64,000 nucleotides of DNA, from contig NZ_PVMZ01000007.1 in the NCBI RefSeq assembly GCF_003001815.1, forward strand, positions 1 to 64,000, read 5' to 3'. The notes under the pieces were generated by a model. The model did no database searches. It was given only the letters and a program-made list of their open reading frames with translations, and had not been told where the DNA came from. Made by a program: the position numbers and the translations under genes. Numbering within the stretch: the stretch's first letter is position 1; each line of letters starts with the position of its first letter. This DNA comes from Actinoplanes italicus. GTDB taxonomy: Bacteria > Actinomycetota > Actinomycetes > Mycobacteriales > Micromonosporaceae. Below are positions 8,707 to 17,067 of the stretch, piece by piece.

Positions 8707-9018
8707 TCATACGTCCGACCTTGCCGTGCCCGGGAGGTGGCCGCTCCGGGCCCGGGCCGGGCGCCACGGGCTGGACTCCTCCGTGTCGACCGGGGAGCCT
8801 GTCACCCGTACGCCATAGGTCGGCCTTTGACCTTGAACCGGCCCCAGGTATTCGTGACCGGTCAGGTGGCACCAGGCCGGAAGGTCCAGCGGCGCGGCCG
8901 GGTCGGTCGCGATCAGGTGGATCTCGGTGCCGGGCGGGAGCGTGGTGGTGAGCTTGCGCAGCTCGATGAGGAGCAGCACGCAGCGGCGGTCGCCACCGTC
9001 GAGAATCACCGGTTCCAT
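8707..9018 (-). CDS. TusA-like sulfurtransferase family protein
   Basis: The 103-residue product has the SirA/TusA fold pattern: a short beta strand, a conserved Cys (DGGDRRCVLLLIELRK, Cys13), a helix, then LPPGTEIHLIATDPAAPLDLPAWCHLTGHEYLG. This second half is a near-consensus TusA segment including the WCHLTGHE element. Classical TusA has C-P-x-P at the active Cys; here Cys is kept but both Pro residues are lost, so sulfur relay may be altered. Residues after about 75 form a non-conserved Arg/Ser/Pro-rich tail. Start ATG 9018; no strong Shine-Dalgarno is seen. It lies between the esterase-like gene and the PP2C gene on the same strand. Confidence 0.75.
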   Translation of the reverse strand: MEPVILDGGDRRCVLLLIELRKLTTTLPPGTEIHLIATDPAAPLDLPAWCHLTGHEYLGPVQGQRPTYGVRVTGSPVDTEESSPWRPARARSGHLPGTARSDV

Positions 9019-9046
9019 GCAGAGATCATGCCCCGGGGCCTGCCGC

Positions 9047-10930
9047 TCATCCCCGGGGCCTGGCCGCCAGGATGCAGGTGTCGTCGTCGGGGTTGGCGCG
9101 CCGCAGGCGGCCCAGCAGCTCCGCCAGCGGCTGCTCCGGCGACGCCCGCACCGCGTCGTCGACGGTCGCGATCACCGTGTCCAGGCCGACGTCCAGGCCG
9201 CGCCGGCGATGCTCGACCAGACCGTCGGTGTAGAGCAGCAGCACGTCGCCGGGCACGAAGCCGATCACCGCGTCGGCATACCGGGCGTCGTCGACCACTC
9301 CGAGCATCGGCCCGGCCGGCCGGGCCAGCGGCGTGGTACGCCCGTCGCGGCTCAGCAACGGCGGCGGGTGCCCGGCCTGCGCCCACACCAGCTCGCGGCG
9401 GGCCGGGTCGAACCGGGCGATGACCGCGGTCGCCGCCAGCTCCGGGGTGTCCTCCTCCAGCTCGCACATCAGCCGGTTCAGGTGCTCCAGCAGCACCCCC
9501 GGATCGCTGGTGATCACCGCGAGGGCCCGTAGCGCGTGCCGCATCTGCGCCATCGTGGTCGCCGCGTGGGTGCCGTGCCCGGCCACGTCACCGACCGCGA
9601 GCAGCACCGATCCGTCGCGCAGCGGCGCGGCGTGGTACCAGTCCCCGCCGATCATCGCCTCCGGCCCGGCCGGCAGGTACCGCACGGCGACCCGCATCCC
9701 CGGCAGGTCGATCGGCCCGGCCGGGATCGGCAGGATGATCCGCTGCAGCCGGGCGGCCAGCTCGTGCTCGGCCGCCAGCGTGCGCTCCACCTCGGCCAGC
9801 CGGTCCGCGCCCGCCTGCTGCTCGGTGACGTCCTGCACTATCCCGTAGATCCGCAGCGGCCGGCCCTCGGTGTCGCGTACCGCGTCGGCGACCGTCCGCA
9901 GATGCTTCACCCGGCCGCCGACCAGCACCCGGGTCACCACGTCGACCCGCTCCGACCGGCGGAACGCCTCCATCGCCGCGGCCCGCAGCGGCTGGTCGTC
10001 GGCGACGGCGATCGCGTTCGACTCGTCCTCGCCGAGCGGGCCGAGCGCCGGATCCCGCTCGTAGATCCGGTACAGGTGCGGCGACCAGTAGATCTCGCCG
10101 CTGACCAGGTCCCACTCACCCCAGCCCAGGTTGCCGAGCTGTTCCATGCCGTCGATCCGCTCCGGCTCGCGGTCCGGGTCCGGCAGGCGCTCCCAGCTGA
10201 TCAGCAGGCCGGGTCCGAGCCGGCCGGCGCGGATCGAGTAGTCGGCCCCCGTCAGCCGGACCGGTCCCAGGTCGGCGGGCATTCCGGTGTCCAGCACCGC
10301 CTGGTAGACCTGCCAGCGGTCGCCGGCGATCACCTCCGGGTAGTAGCGGCTCATCGGCAGCCCGATCAGCTGGGTGCCGCGACGGCCGTCCGGGGTGACC
10401 GCCTCCGGGCTGGCCGCCGCCCACACGAGATCGGCCAGCCGGCCCGCGTCGTCGACCTCGGCCGTCATGTAGACCGACATGCCCGGCAGCGAGTCCAGGA
10501 CGCCCTGCACCGTGGCCAGCCAGGGCGACGGGCCCGGCTCGACCGGTGCCGGGCTGTTGGCCAGCGCCGCCGCCACCAGCTGCGGAACCGTCTCGGGGGC
10601 CGGGATGTCGGCGACCGCGTCGGCGGTGTCCATCAGCCGGACCACACGGCCGGCGAGATCGGCGACGTCACAGCGCCGTTCCGACGCCATCCGCAACAGA
10701 TGCCGGTACGCCTCCGTCGACCGGCACCGGGCCCGGCCGGCCAGCAGCCCGACCGCGCGTTCCACCGTCAGCCGTCCGGCGTCGGCCCCGGGCCCGGGGT
10801 CGACACCCCATCCCGCGCGCACCGTCCGGGCGCCGCCGCCGACCGGGACTCCGCGATCGCTGTCCGCCGAGCCCCAGCCGGCGCCGGGGCGCATACCGCC
10901 CGCCGCCCGCACGTAAGCCTGCCCTCCCAC
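9047..10930 (-). CDS. ANTAR-PAS-PP2C (SpoIIE/RsbU-type) serine phosphatase
   Basis: The 627-residue protein has an ANTAR-like helical module (about residues 45-110, with RLTVERAVGLLAGRARCRSTEAYRHLLRMA), one or two PAS-type sensor regions (about 130-370), and a C-terminal PP2C/SpoIIE domain with GGDWYHA, VGDVAGHGTHAA, LLLYTDGLVE and DDDTCIL, the metal-binding Asp motifs. Such proteins dephosphorylate STAS anti-anti-sigma factors in partner-switching pathways; an orphan STAS protein is encoded at 45282-45629. ANTAR also suggests RNA-linked control. I prefer GTG 10930, preceded by GGGGAGG with a 6-nt spacer; GTG 10912 with GGAGGG is an alternative, and the frame is open to ATG 10981. Confidence 0.85.
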   Translation of the reverse strand: MGGQAYVRAAGGMRPGAGWGSADSDRGVPVGGGARTVRAGWGVDPGPGADAGRLTVERAVGLLAGRARCRSTEAYRHLLRMASERRCDVADLAGRVVRLMDTADAVADIPAPETVPQLVAAALANSPAPVEPGPSPWLATVQGVLDSLPGMSVYMTAEVDDAGRLADLVWAAASPEAVTPDGRRGTQLIGLPMSRYYPEVIAGDRWQVYQAVLDTGMPADLGPVRLTGADYSIRAGRLGPGLLISWERLPDPDREPERIDGMEQLGNLGWGEWDLVSGEIYWSPHLYRIYERDPALGPLGEDESNAIAVADDQPLRAAAMEAFRRSERVDVVTRVLVGGRVKHLRTVADAVRDTEGRPLRIYGIVQDVTEQQAGADRLAEVERTLAAEHELAARLQRIILPIPAGPIDLPGMRVAVRYLPAGPEAMIGGDWYHAAPLRDGSVLLAVGDVAGHGTHAATTMAQMRHALRALAVITSDPGVLLEHLNRLMCELEEDTPELAATAVIARFDPARRELVWAQAGHPPPLLSRDGRTTPLARPAGPMLGVVDDARYADAVIGFVPGDVLLLYTDGLVEHRRRGLDVGLDTVIATVDDAVRASPEQPLAELLGRLRRANPDDDTCILAARPRG

Positions 10931-11261
10931 CAGCGACCTCCCCGCCCGTTCCGGGTTCCTGCTTACGCCAGCACACGGCACCCTGGCATCCCCCGATCAT
11001 CCGGCCGGGTGCCTGGGAATGCGGACACGTCGCACAGGTCACCCGGTCGAGCGTCGAACGTTCGGCCATCGGCTCCCACCACTGCGGACAGTCACCCGGA
11101 TTTCCGCCCGGCCGAGCCGTGCCGCCGTGTCCGCGTCCTGAGACGGGGGCACGGCACAGCGGGGGGTTTTCCCGGGCGGGGCGGGCGCGGGCGAGATCGG
11201 GGCGGCGGTACGCTTCGTGCCATGCCGAGCCGGACCGCGCCCAACCCCGCGGCGCGCTGAC
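10931..11261. other. 331-bp divergent intergenic region
   Basis: This lies between the PP2C gene (minus) and the MazF/PemK-like gene (plus) and should hold both promoters. I see no convincing -35/-10 pair. Open frames crossing it on both strands are extensions of neighbouring frames without a ribosome binding site. The only candidate coding element is a 12-codon ORF at 11222-11260 (listed separately). Confidence 0.5.
11222..11260 (+). CDS. Possible 12-residue leader ORF ahead of the toxin gene
   Basis: ATG 11222 opens MPSRTAPNPAAR and stops at TGA 11258-11260, one base before the toxin ATG at 11262. Such spacing would allow terminating ribosomes to re-initiate on the toxin gene, which itself lacks a good Shine-Dalgarno. 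The peptide has no recognisable function, and the arrangement may be coincidental. Confidence 0.25.
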   Translation: MPSRTAPNPAAR

Positions 11262-11576
11262 ATGAGGCGCGGCGAGATCTGGACGATCGGTGATCGGGCC
11301 GACCTGCGTTATCGCGTGCTCGTGCTCTCCGGCGACACCCACAACGAGCGGAAGAACGCGACGCCGTTCTGCGCGCCGATCGTGCGCCAGCGTGGGGTGA
11401 CCGAGTTGCCGCCCTACGCGGTGGCGCTGACGGAACAGGATCCGATCACCGGGGTCGTGGTCGTCAACCGGATGCGGCGGCTGCCGGCGTCCACGGGCGC
11501 CGAGCGGATCGGCATGGTGACGGGCGCGAGCATGGCCCGGCTGGCGGCCGCGATGCGGGACCTGTTCGAGATCTGA
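11262..11576 (+). CDS. MazF/PemK-family endoribonuclease toxin-like protein (no antitoxin seen)
   Basis: The 104-residue product opens MRRGEIWTIGD, the PemK/MazF N-terminal signature whose Arg and Glu/Asp lie in the RNA-binding loop, and continues with a five-stranded core ending VVVVNRMRRLP and an ALT/MARLAAAM C-terminal helix. MazF proteins cleave mRNA at short motifs. Normally the antitoxin gene lies just upstream; here there is only a 12-codon ORF and then the divergent phosphatase gene, so it appears to be an orphan. ATG 11262 was chosen because conserved sequence starts there. The frame extends up to 11217 without homology. Confidence 0.8.
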   Translation: MRRGEIWTIGDRADLRYRVLVLSGDTHNERKNATPFCAPIVRQRGVTELPPYAVALTEQDPITGVVVVNRMRRLPASTGAERIGMVTGASMARLAAAMRDLFEI

Positions 11577-11693
11577 CCACCCGCCGGCGGGGCCACTCCC
11601 AGGGCCGCCGTGCAGGCGAGCGCCACGGGCGCACGGGCCGTGATGCCGGAGAACCGGGTCACGGCTGTGCGATGGGCCGGGACGGCGCAGACT

Positions 11694-11705
11694 TGAGCAT
11701 GCTCA
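11694..11705. promoter_or_regulatory. Perfect 12-bp palindrome upstream of gnd
   Basis: TGAGCATGCTCA is a perfect palindrome 90 bp upstream of the 6-phosphogluconate dehydrogenase ATG in a 218-bp intergenic region. Its position fits an operator for a dimeric regulator. No regulator family can be named from the sequence. Confidence 0.35.
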
Positions 11706-11794
11706 CCACGTGGACGTGATCGAACCCCAGAGGCCCGTATCCCGTAAGAATGACCGCGGGGCCCATAACGGGCAGGTAACGAGGAAGGACGTAG

Positions 11795-13237
11795 TTGATG
11801 TCGCAGAAGGCGCAGATCGGTGTCACCGGCCTGGCGGTGATGGGCCGTAACCTGGCCCGTAACTTCGCCCGGCACGGACACACCGTGGCGTTGCACAACC
11901 GCTCCTACGGCCGCACCAAGGAACTGGTCGAGGAGTTCGGGCACGAGGGCACGTTCCTCCCCGCGGAGACCGCGCAGCAGTTCGTCGAGAGTCTGGAGCG
12001 CCCGCGCCGCGTCGTCATCATGGTGAAGGCCGGCCCGGCCACCGACGCGGTGATCGACGAGTTCGCGCCGCTGCTGGAAGAGGGCGACATGCTCATCGAC
12101 GCCGGCAACGCGCACTACGCCGACACCCGGCGGCGCGAGGCGGCGCTCAAGGCGAAGGGCCTGCACTTCGTGGGCGCGGGCGTCTCCGGTGGCGAGGAGG
12201 GCGCGCTGCACGGCCCGAGCATCATGCCGGGCGGCCCGAAGGAGTCGTACGACGCGCTCGGCCCGCTGCTGGAGGACATCGCGGCGAAGGTCGACGGCGA
12301 GCCGTGCTGCGTGCACGTCGGCCCGGACGGCGCCGGTCACTTCGTGAAGATGGTGCACAACGGCATCGAGTACGCCGACATGCAGCTCATCGCGGAGGCG
12401 TACGACCTGCTGCGCCAGGTCGGTGGCCACTCCCCCGCCGAGATCGCCGACATCTTCAGGAGCTGGAACGAGGGCCGTCTCGGCTCTTACCTGATCGAGA
12501 TCACCGCTGAGGTGCTCAAGCAGGTGGACGCGGCCACGGGCAAGCCGTTCGTCGACATCGTGGTGGACCGCGCCGAGCAGAAGGGCACCGGCCGCTGGAC
12601 CGTACAGGCGGCTCTGGATCTCGGTGTTCCGGTGTCGGGCATCGCCGAGTCGGTGTTCGCCCGCGCGATCTCCGGCGGCGTGCCGGAGCGCACCGCCGCC
12701 ACCGAGGCCGGGCTGCCCGGCCCGTCGGCCGGCGGTGAGCACGTCGGCGGCGATCTGACGGCGGACGTCGAGCAGGCGCTGTTCGCGTCGAAGATCGTGG
12801 CGTACGCCCAGGGCTTCCAGCAGATCCAGGCGGCCAGCAAGGAGTACGGCTGGGACATCGACCCGGGCGCGATGGCGAAGATCTGGCGGGCCGGCTGCAT
12901 CATCCGGGCCAAGTTCCTGGACTTCATCAAGCAGGCGTACGACAAGAAGCCGGACCTGGCGACGCTGCTGGCCGACGAGTACTTCCTGGACGCGGTGTCG
13001 GGCGCGCAGGACGCGTGGCGGCGGGTCGTGGTGACGGCCGCGCAGCAGGGCATCCCCGCTCCGGGCTTCTCGTCGGCGCTGGCGTACTACGACAGCCTCC
13101 GGGCGTCGCGTCTGCCGGCCGCCCTGATCCAGGGCCAGCGGGACTTCTTCGGCGCGCACACCTACCAGCGGGTGGACAAGCCGGGCTCGTTCCACACGCT
13201 GTGGGCCGCCGAGGGCCGTCCCGAGGTCGACGCCTGA
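11795..13237 (+). CDS. gnd: 6-phosphogluconate dehydrogenase, decarboxylating (NADP+)
   Basis: The 480-residue enzyme converts 6-phosphogluconate to ribulose 5-phosphate and CO2 with NADPH formation, in the oxidative pentose phosphate pathway. The Rossmann motif GLAVMGRNLARN is at residues 10-21. The substrate and catalytic segment VGAGVSGGEEGA and GHFVKMVHNGIEY (catalytic Lys) are intact, as is the C-terminal substrate-binding tail. Length equals the long (GndA, about 470-480 residue) form. ATG 11795 is preceded by AGGAAGG, 9 nt upstream. It is transcribed alone; the next gene converges on it, its stop codon lying directly after that of gnd. Confidence 0.97.
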   Translation: MMSQKAQIGVTGLAVMGRNLARNFARHGHTVALHNRSYGRTKELVEEFGHEGTFLPAETAQQFVESLERPRRVVIMVKAGPATDAVIDEFAPLLEEGDMLIDAGNAHYADTRRREAALKAKGLHFVGAGVSGGEEGALHGPSIMPGGPKESYDALGPLLEDIAAKVDGEPCCVHVGPDGAGHFVKMVHNGIEYADMQLIAEAYDLLRQVGGHSPAEIADIFRSWNEGRLGSYLIEITAEVLKQVDAATGKPFVDIVVDRAEQKGTGRWTVQAALDLGVPVSGIAESVFARAISGGVPERTAATEAGLPGPSAGGEHVGGDLTADVEQALFASKIVAYAQGFQQIQAASKEYGWDIDPGAMAKIWRAGCIIRAKFLDFIKQAYDKKPDLATLLADEYFLDAVSGAQDAWRRVVVTAAQQGIPAPGFSSALAYYDSLRASRLPAALIQGQRDFFGAHTYQRVDKPGSFHTLWAAEGRPEVDA

Positions 13238-14677
13238 TCAGACCGTCGCGGGTTCCGACGCCGCGATGCGCCCCTTCACGGTGTACATCGCGGCGTCGGC
13301 CCGGGCGATGAGGCTCTCCCGGTCGGCGCCGTCGCCGGGCCAGGCGGTCGCGGTGCCGATCGAGGCGCCGATGGTCACCGTGCCTCCGGCGACCTCGATG
13401 GGCTCGCGCAGCAGCGCGGTGATCCGGTCGGCCATCGGCTCAGCGCCATGATGCAGGACGACGAACTCGTCGCCGCCGAGCCGGCCGACGGCGTCGTGCG
13501 GGCCCGCCGCCGCGGTCAGCCGCTGCGCGACCGCCTGGAGAACCGTGTCGCCGGCCTGGTGGCCGTACCGGTCGTTGACCGGTTTGAAGCCGTCGAGGTC
13601 GCACAGCAGCAGGGTGATCTCGCTGTGCTCCCCCTCTTCGAGGCCGCGGATCGCCTCGTCGATGCGGGCGACGATGTGCCGCCGGTTGTAGAGCCCGGTC
13701 AGCTCGTCGTGGTGCGCCTGGTGGGCGAGCGTCCGTTCGGCGGCCGCCCGCTGCAACGACAGCAGACGCAGGCGCAGGACCACCACCGGCACGACCAGGA
13801 TGGTGCTGACCGGCAGCACGACGCTGGCGGGCCGGTCGGCCTGGATCGCCTGGACGGCGGCGAGCAGCGGATTGATGCAGAGCGCGGCGCCGAGCCAGCC
13901 GAGCGGCGGGTGGTCGGCGGTGGTACGTCCGGTCGTCGGCTGGGTGATCAGGGGCGCGGTCGGCAGCGCCGTGCCGGCGGCGAGGGCGAGGTAGGCCAGC
14001 ATCATCAGCTGGGCGGTCCAGACGGAGCTGCTGTTCACCGTCAGCACCGCGAGCACGTGACAGGCCAGGGTGAGCAGGCCGGACGCCATCAGGTAGCCGA
14101 GTGGCCCGCGTGCCCGCGGGACGGTGACGCCGATCCGGATCAGGCACCCCAGCACCCCGGTGAGGACCAGCAGGTCACCGAGGACCAGCGCCTCGCCCAG
14201 CGGGGTCGCGGCCGGCCCCAGATTGGGCCCGATCAACCACTCCCAGATCGGCCCGGCCGCGCAGAGGCCGAACAGTGCCGCGTCGATGAGGCCGCCCGGG
14301 TCCCGCTGCCCGTGCCGCCGCAACGCGTTGGCGACACCGACGAGGAACAGCGAGTGGGCGCCGGCCATGACGAGATCGGCCGCCGCGCCCTCGGCCTGGC
14401 CCAGGTGGTGTTCGGAGATCCATTCGGGCCACAGCACGGTGCCGATCGTGAGGCAGGCGAGCCCGGCCGAGGCGGCGAGCCAGGGCCGGCGGTCGCTGAG
14501 GTGTCCGGAGCCGAGGGCTAGCAGGTAGATGACGACCGGGACGACGGTCACCATGGTGAAGACCACCACGCGCATCTCGGGGCCGGTCAGCGCGTACGCC
14601 GTGCACGCGGCCCCCGAGAGCAGGAACATCCCCGCGTGCACGGGCCAGGCGGACGCCGTCGCGTGCGGCCATCCCAT
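13238..14677 (-). CDS. Membrane diguanylate cyclase (GGDEF)
   Basis: The 479-residue protein has about nine to ten hydrophobic segments (residues 10-300) followed by a GGDEF domain with the intact active-site sequence RLGGDEFVVLH near residues 397-406. The domain makes c-di-GMP from two GTP. The inhibitory I-site RxxD expected about five residues upstream of GGDEF is replaced by GPHD, so product feedback is probably lost. ATG 14677 has AGGA 8 nt upstream; the frame continues to 14752 without conserved sequence. The membrane part has no recognised ligand-binding domain. Confidence 0.9.
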   Translation of the reverse strand: MGWPHATASAWPVHAGMFLLSGAACTAYALTGPEMRVVVFTMVTVVPVVIYLLALGSGHLSDRRPWLAASAGLACLTIGTVLWPEWISEHHLGQAEGAAADLVMAGAHSLFLVGVANALRRHGQRDPGGLIDAALFGLCAAGPIWEWLIGPNLGPAATPLGEALVLGDLLVLTGVLGCLIRIGVTVPRARGPLGYLMASGLLTLACHVLAVLTVNSSSVWTAQLMMLAYLALAAGTALPTAPLITQPTTGRTTADHPPLGWLGAALCINPLLAAVQAIQADRPASVVLPVSTILVVPVVVLRLRLLSLQRAAAERTLAHQAHHDELTGLYNRRHIVARIDEAIRGLEEGEHSEITLLLCDLDGFKPVNDRYGHQAGDTVLQAVAQRLTAAAGPHDAVGRLGGDEFVVLHHGAEPMADRITALLREPIEVAGGTVTIGASIGTATAWPGDGADRESLIARADAAMYTVKGRIAASEPATV

Positions 14678-14787
14678 CGCCAGTTCCTCTCGCCGATGCC
14701 GGCGGAGGCCGACGAGGGAAGATCGACGGTCCTTGCCGGGACCTGAGGACAACCCGTTCTCTGACTCAGGTCAGATATCGTCGGCGC

Positions 14788-15651
14788 ATGCATGCCGACG
14801 CGATCGACCGGATCCGTGACTTCAACCGCTTCTACACCCGGCGGCTGGGACTGCTCAGCGATCAGTACCTGGGGCTCGACCGCCCGCTCGGCCACTCCCG
14901 TCTGCTGTGGGAGATCGGTGACCGCGCCGGGGTCCGGGACCTGCGCGAGCGGCTGGGGCTGGACTCGGGTTACCTGAGCCGGCTGCTGCGCGCCCTCGAG
15001 GAGCACGGGCTCATCCGGGTCGTCCCGCATCCGTCCGACGCCCGCGTCCGGGTCGCCGAGCTGACCGACGCCGGACGGCGCGAGCGTGCCGTCCTCGACG
15101 AGCGTTCCCGGGACGGGATCGCCGCCCTGGTGGCCGGGTTGAGCCCGGAGGAACGCGCCGAGCTGGTGGCCGCCCAGGAGCGGGTGCGGCGGCTGCTGCG
15201 CCTGGCGGCCGTGACGATCGAGCCGGTGCCCGCCGACGATCCGGCGGCGTGGCGGTGCCTGCGGAGGTACGCGGCGGAGCTGGCCGGACGCTTCCCGGAG
15301 GGCTACGACGAGGCGGCCCTGACCCGGCCGGAGGACCTGGACGGGAGCCTGATGCTGGCCCGCGAGGAGGACCGGCCGGCCGGGTGCGGCGCGTGGGTCC
15401 GGTTGTCACCGGGTGTGGCCGAGATCCGCCACCTGTGGGTCGCCGGGGAGGCACGCGGCCTGGGCCTCGGCCGGCGTCTGCTGCGCCGGCTGGAGCAGGA
15501 CGCGGCACGGCACGGGATCGCCACGGTCCGGCTCGGCACGCACACCGTGCTCACCGAGGCGATCGCGCTGTACCGGGACGCCGGTTACCACGAGATCGGC
15601 GGGTACGGCGCTTCCCCGTACAACCAGATCTGTTGGGAGAAGGTCCTCTAG
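14788..15651 (+). CDS. MarR-type regulator fused to a GNAT acetyltransferase
   Basis: The 287-residue protein has a winged helix-turn-helix MarR module (residues 1-140; DLRERLGLDSGYLSRLLRAL is the recognition region, PSDARVRVAELTDAG the wing) and a C-terminal GNAT domain (about 145-287) with the acetyl-CoA loop GEARGLGLGRRLL. Such fusions occur in actinobacteria; the role could be metabolite-sensing regulation or modification of a small molecule. It is divergent from the diguanylate cyclase (110 bp between starts) and converges on an MFS gene with which it shares a CTAG stop overlap. The substrate is unknown. Confidence 0.85.
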   Translation: MHADAIDRIRDFNRFYTRRLGLLSDQYLGLDRPLGHSRLLWEIGDRAGVRDLRERLGLDSGYLSRLLRALEEHGLIRVVPHPSDARVRVAELTDAGRRERAVLDERSRDGIAALVAGLSPEERAELVAAQERVRRLLRLAAVTIEPVPADDPAAWRCLRRYAAELAGRFPEGYDEAALTRPEDLDGSLMLAREEDRPAGCGAWVRLSPGVAEIRHLWVAGEARGLGLGRRLLRRLEQDAARHGIATVRLGTHTVLTEAIALYRDAGYHEIGGYGASPYNQICWEKVL

Positions 15652-17006
15652 GCGGTGGCGGGTTCCTCGGCCTCGGTGGACGGCGACTCCTCGGAGACGC
15701 GGCGGCTCAGCGCCCGGTAGGGGCGGCTGGCCAGGGCGGCCGTCGTGGCGATGATGCCGATGACGCCGGTCAGTACGAAGACCAGTGCCATGCCGCGGTC
15801 GGGTCCCGTGCCGAACCAGGAGCCGATCGCGTCCGCCCCGGCGCCGCCGTCGCTCATGAACGGGATGAACACGAACTGCGTGATCGGCGAGATGAGGAAG
15901 GCCGTCAGCGGGGACGCGGCCTGCTCGACGCTCTGCGCGAGGCCGAAGACGCGACCCTGACGCTCGTACGGCACGACCCGCTGCAGGATGGTCTGCTCGG
16001 CCGCCTCCGCATAGGGCATGAGCAGCATGTACAGGTACATGCCGACGGCCATCGGGATGATCGACGCCCAGAGCGGGAAGATCAGGATGATCGCCCAGAG
16101 CGCCACGTTGATCAGCAGGAGCAGCCGGACCGGACGGGAGCCGAGGCCGGTACGGGCGATCGCCAGCCCGCCGATGATGAAGCCGGTGCTGATCACGCCC
16201 CACAGCAGGCCCCACGTCTGCACCGACACCAGCGACAGCCCGTAGGCGTCGGCGAGCGCCATGAAGACGCCGCCCAGGAAGTTGTTGAACGTGCTGAACA
16301 GGATCAGCGCGGTCAGGCCCGGCACCCGGCCGATGATGCGCAACGTGCCCCGCAGGTCGATGCCGGGAGCGGACGCGCCGTCGCCGTCGTGGGCGGCCGG
16401 ACGCTCCGGAATCGGCACGAACGCCAGGTGGACGATCGACAGCCCGAGCACCACGAGGGCGAGGACCAGGATCGAGAACATGCCGTCGAAGGCCACCAGC
16501 ACACCGCTGATCACCGACGTGACCAGGAACGTGGTGCCGGAGACGGTGCCGACCAGTCCGTTGGCGCGATCCCGCCGGTCCTCGTCGATCAGCAGGGTGA
16601 CCATGGTGGGCAGCGCGATGGTGCGGATGTTGCCGGCGATCACGCCGAACATCAGGAGCAGCACGAACCCCCAGAGCCGGGCGTCGGCCGGGTCGTGGAA
16701 CGCCTCCTCGGGCACCACGAGGTAGAGCGCGAGGGCGGCCGCGTACATCACCAGCGAGGCGAGCGCCGAACCCTGCAGGGCGTTCTTCTTGCGGTGCCCG
16801 TCGACCAGGCTGCCGAACCAGATGCCGGTCAACGCGGTCAGCACCAGGAAGATGCCCGAGATCACGCCGGTCGCGAAGACCGATTTCGTCTGGAGGTAGG
16901 TCCAGAAGGTGACGGCGAACCAGACGCTGAAGTTGATGACCGACACCAGCCCCGTGTTGATCAGCAGCTGGTAGAAGGTCCGGACATGGCCGGTGATGGC
17001 GGTCAT
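15648..17006 (-). CDS. MFS transporter
   Basis: The 452-residue protein has about twelve hydrophobic segments in the MFS pattern and an MFS motif A-like loop (SLVDGHRKKNALQGS, about residues 55-69). It looks like the macrolide-efflux/MFS_3 branch of exporters, but the substrate is not evident. ATG 17006 abuts a perfect palindrome at 17007-17032, leaving no room for a normal Shine-Dalgarno; an in-frame ATG at 17045 is the alternative. The stop codon overlaps that of the MarR-GNAT gene by four bases (CTAG), so the pair is convergent and compact. Confidence 0.85.
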   Translation of the reverse strand: MTAITGHVRTFYQLLINTGLVSVINFSVWFAVTFWTYLQTKSVFATGVISGIFLVLTALTGIWFGSLVDGHRKKNALQGSALASLVMYAAALALYLVVPEEAFHDPADARLWGFVLLLMFGVIAGNIRTIALPTMVTLLIDEDRRDRANGLVGTVSGTTFLVTSVISGVLVAFDGMFSILVLALVVLGLSIVHLAFVPIPERPAAHDGDGASAPGIDLRGTLRIIGRVPGLTALILFSTFNNFLGGVFMALADAYGLSLVSVQTWGLLWGVISTGFIIGGLAIARTGLGSRPVRLLLLINVALWAIILIFPLWASIIPMAVGMYLYMLLMPYAEAAEQTILQRVVPYERQGRVFGLAQSVEQAASPLTAFLISPITQFVFIPFMSDGGAGADAIGSWFGTGPDRGMALVFVLTGVIGIIATTAALASRPYRALSRRVSEESPSTEAEEPATA

Positions 17007-17032
17007 GGGGTGCACGCTAGTACGTGCACCCC
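17007..17032. promoter_or_regulatory. Perfect 10-bp inverted repeat abutting the MFS start codon
   Basis: GGGGTGCACG-CTAGTA-CGTGCACCCC is a perfect inverted repeat with a 6-bp spacer, immediately next to the MFS transporter ATG. It could be an operator for a dimeric repressor, for example the adjacent MarR-type fusion protein, or an mRNA hairpin masking the start codon. The site and its symmetry are seen directly; the role is inferred. Confidence 0.55.
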
Positions 17033-17067
17033 GGTTGAGGTCCAATCGAAATGCGTCATGGAATCCG

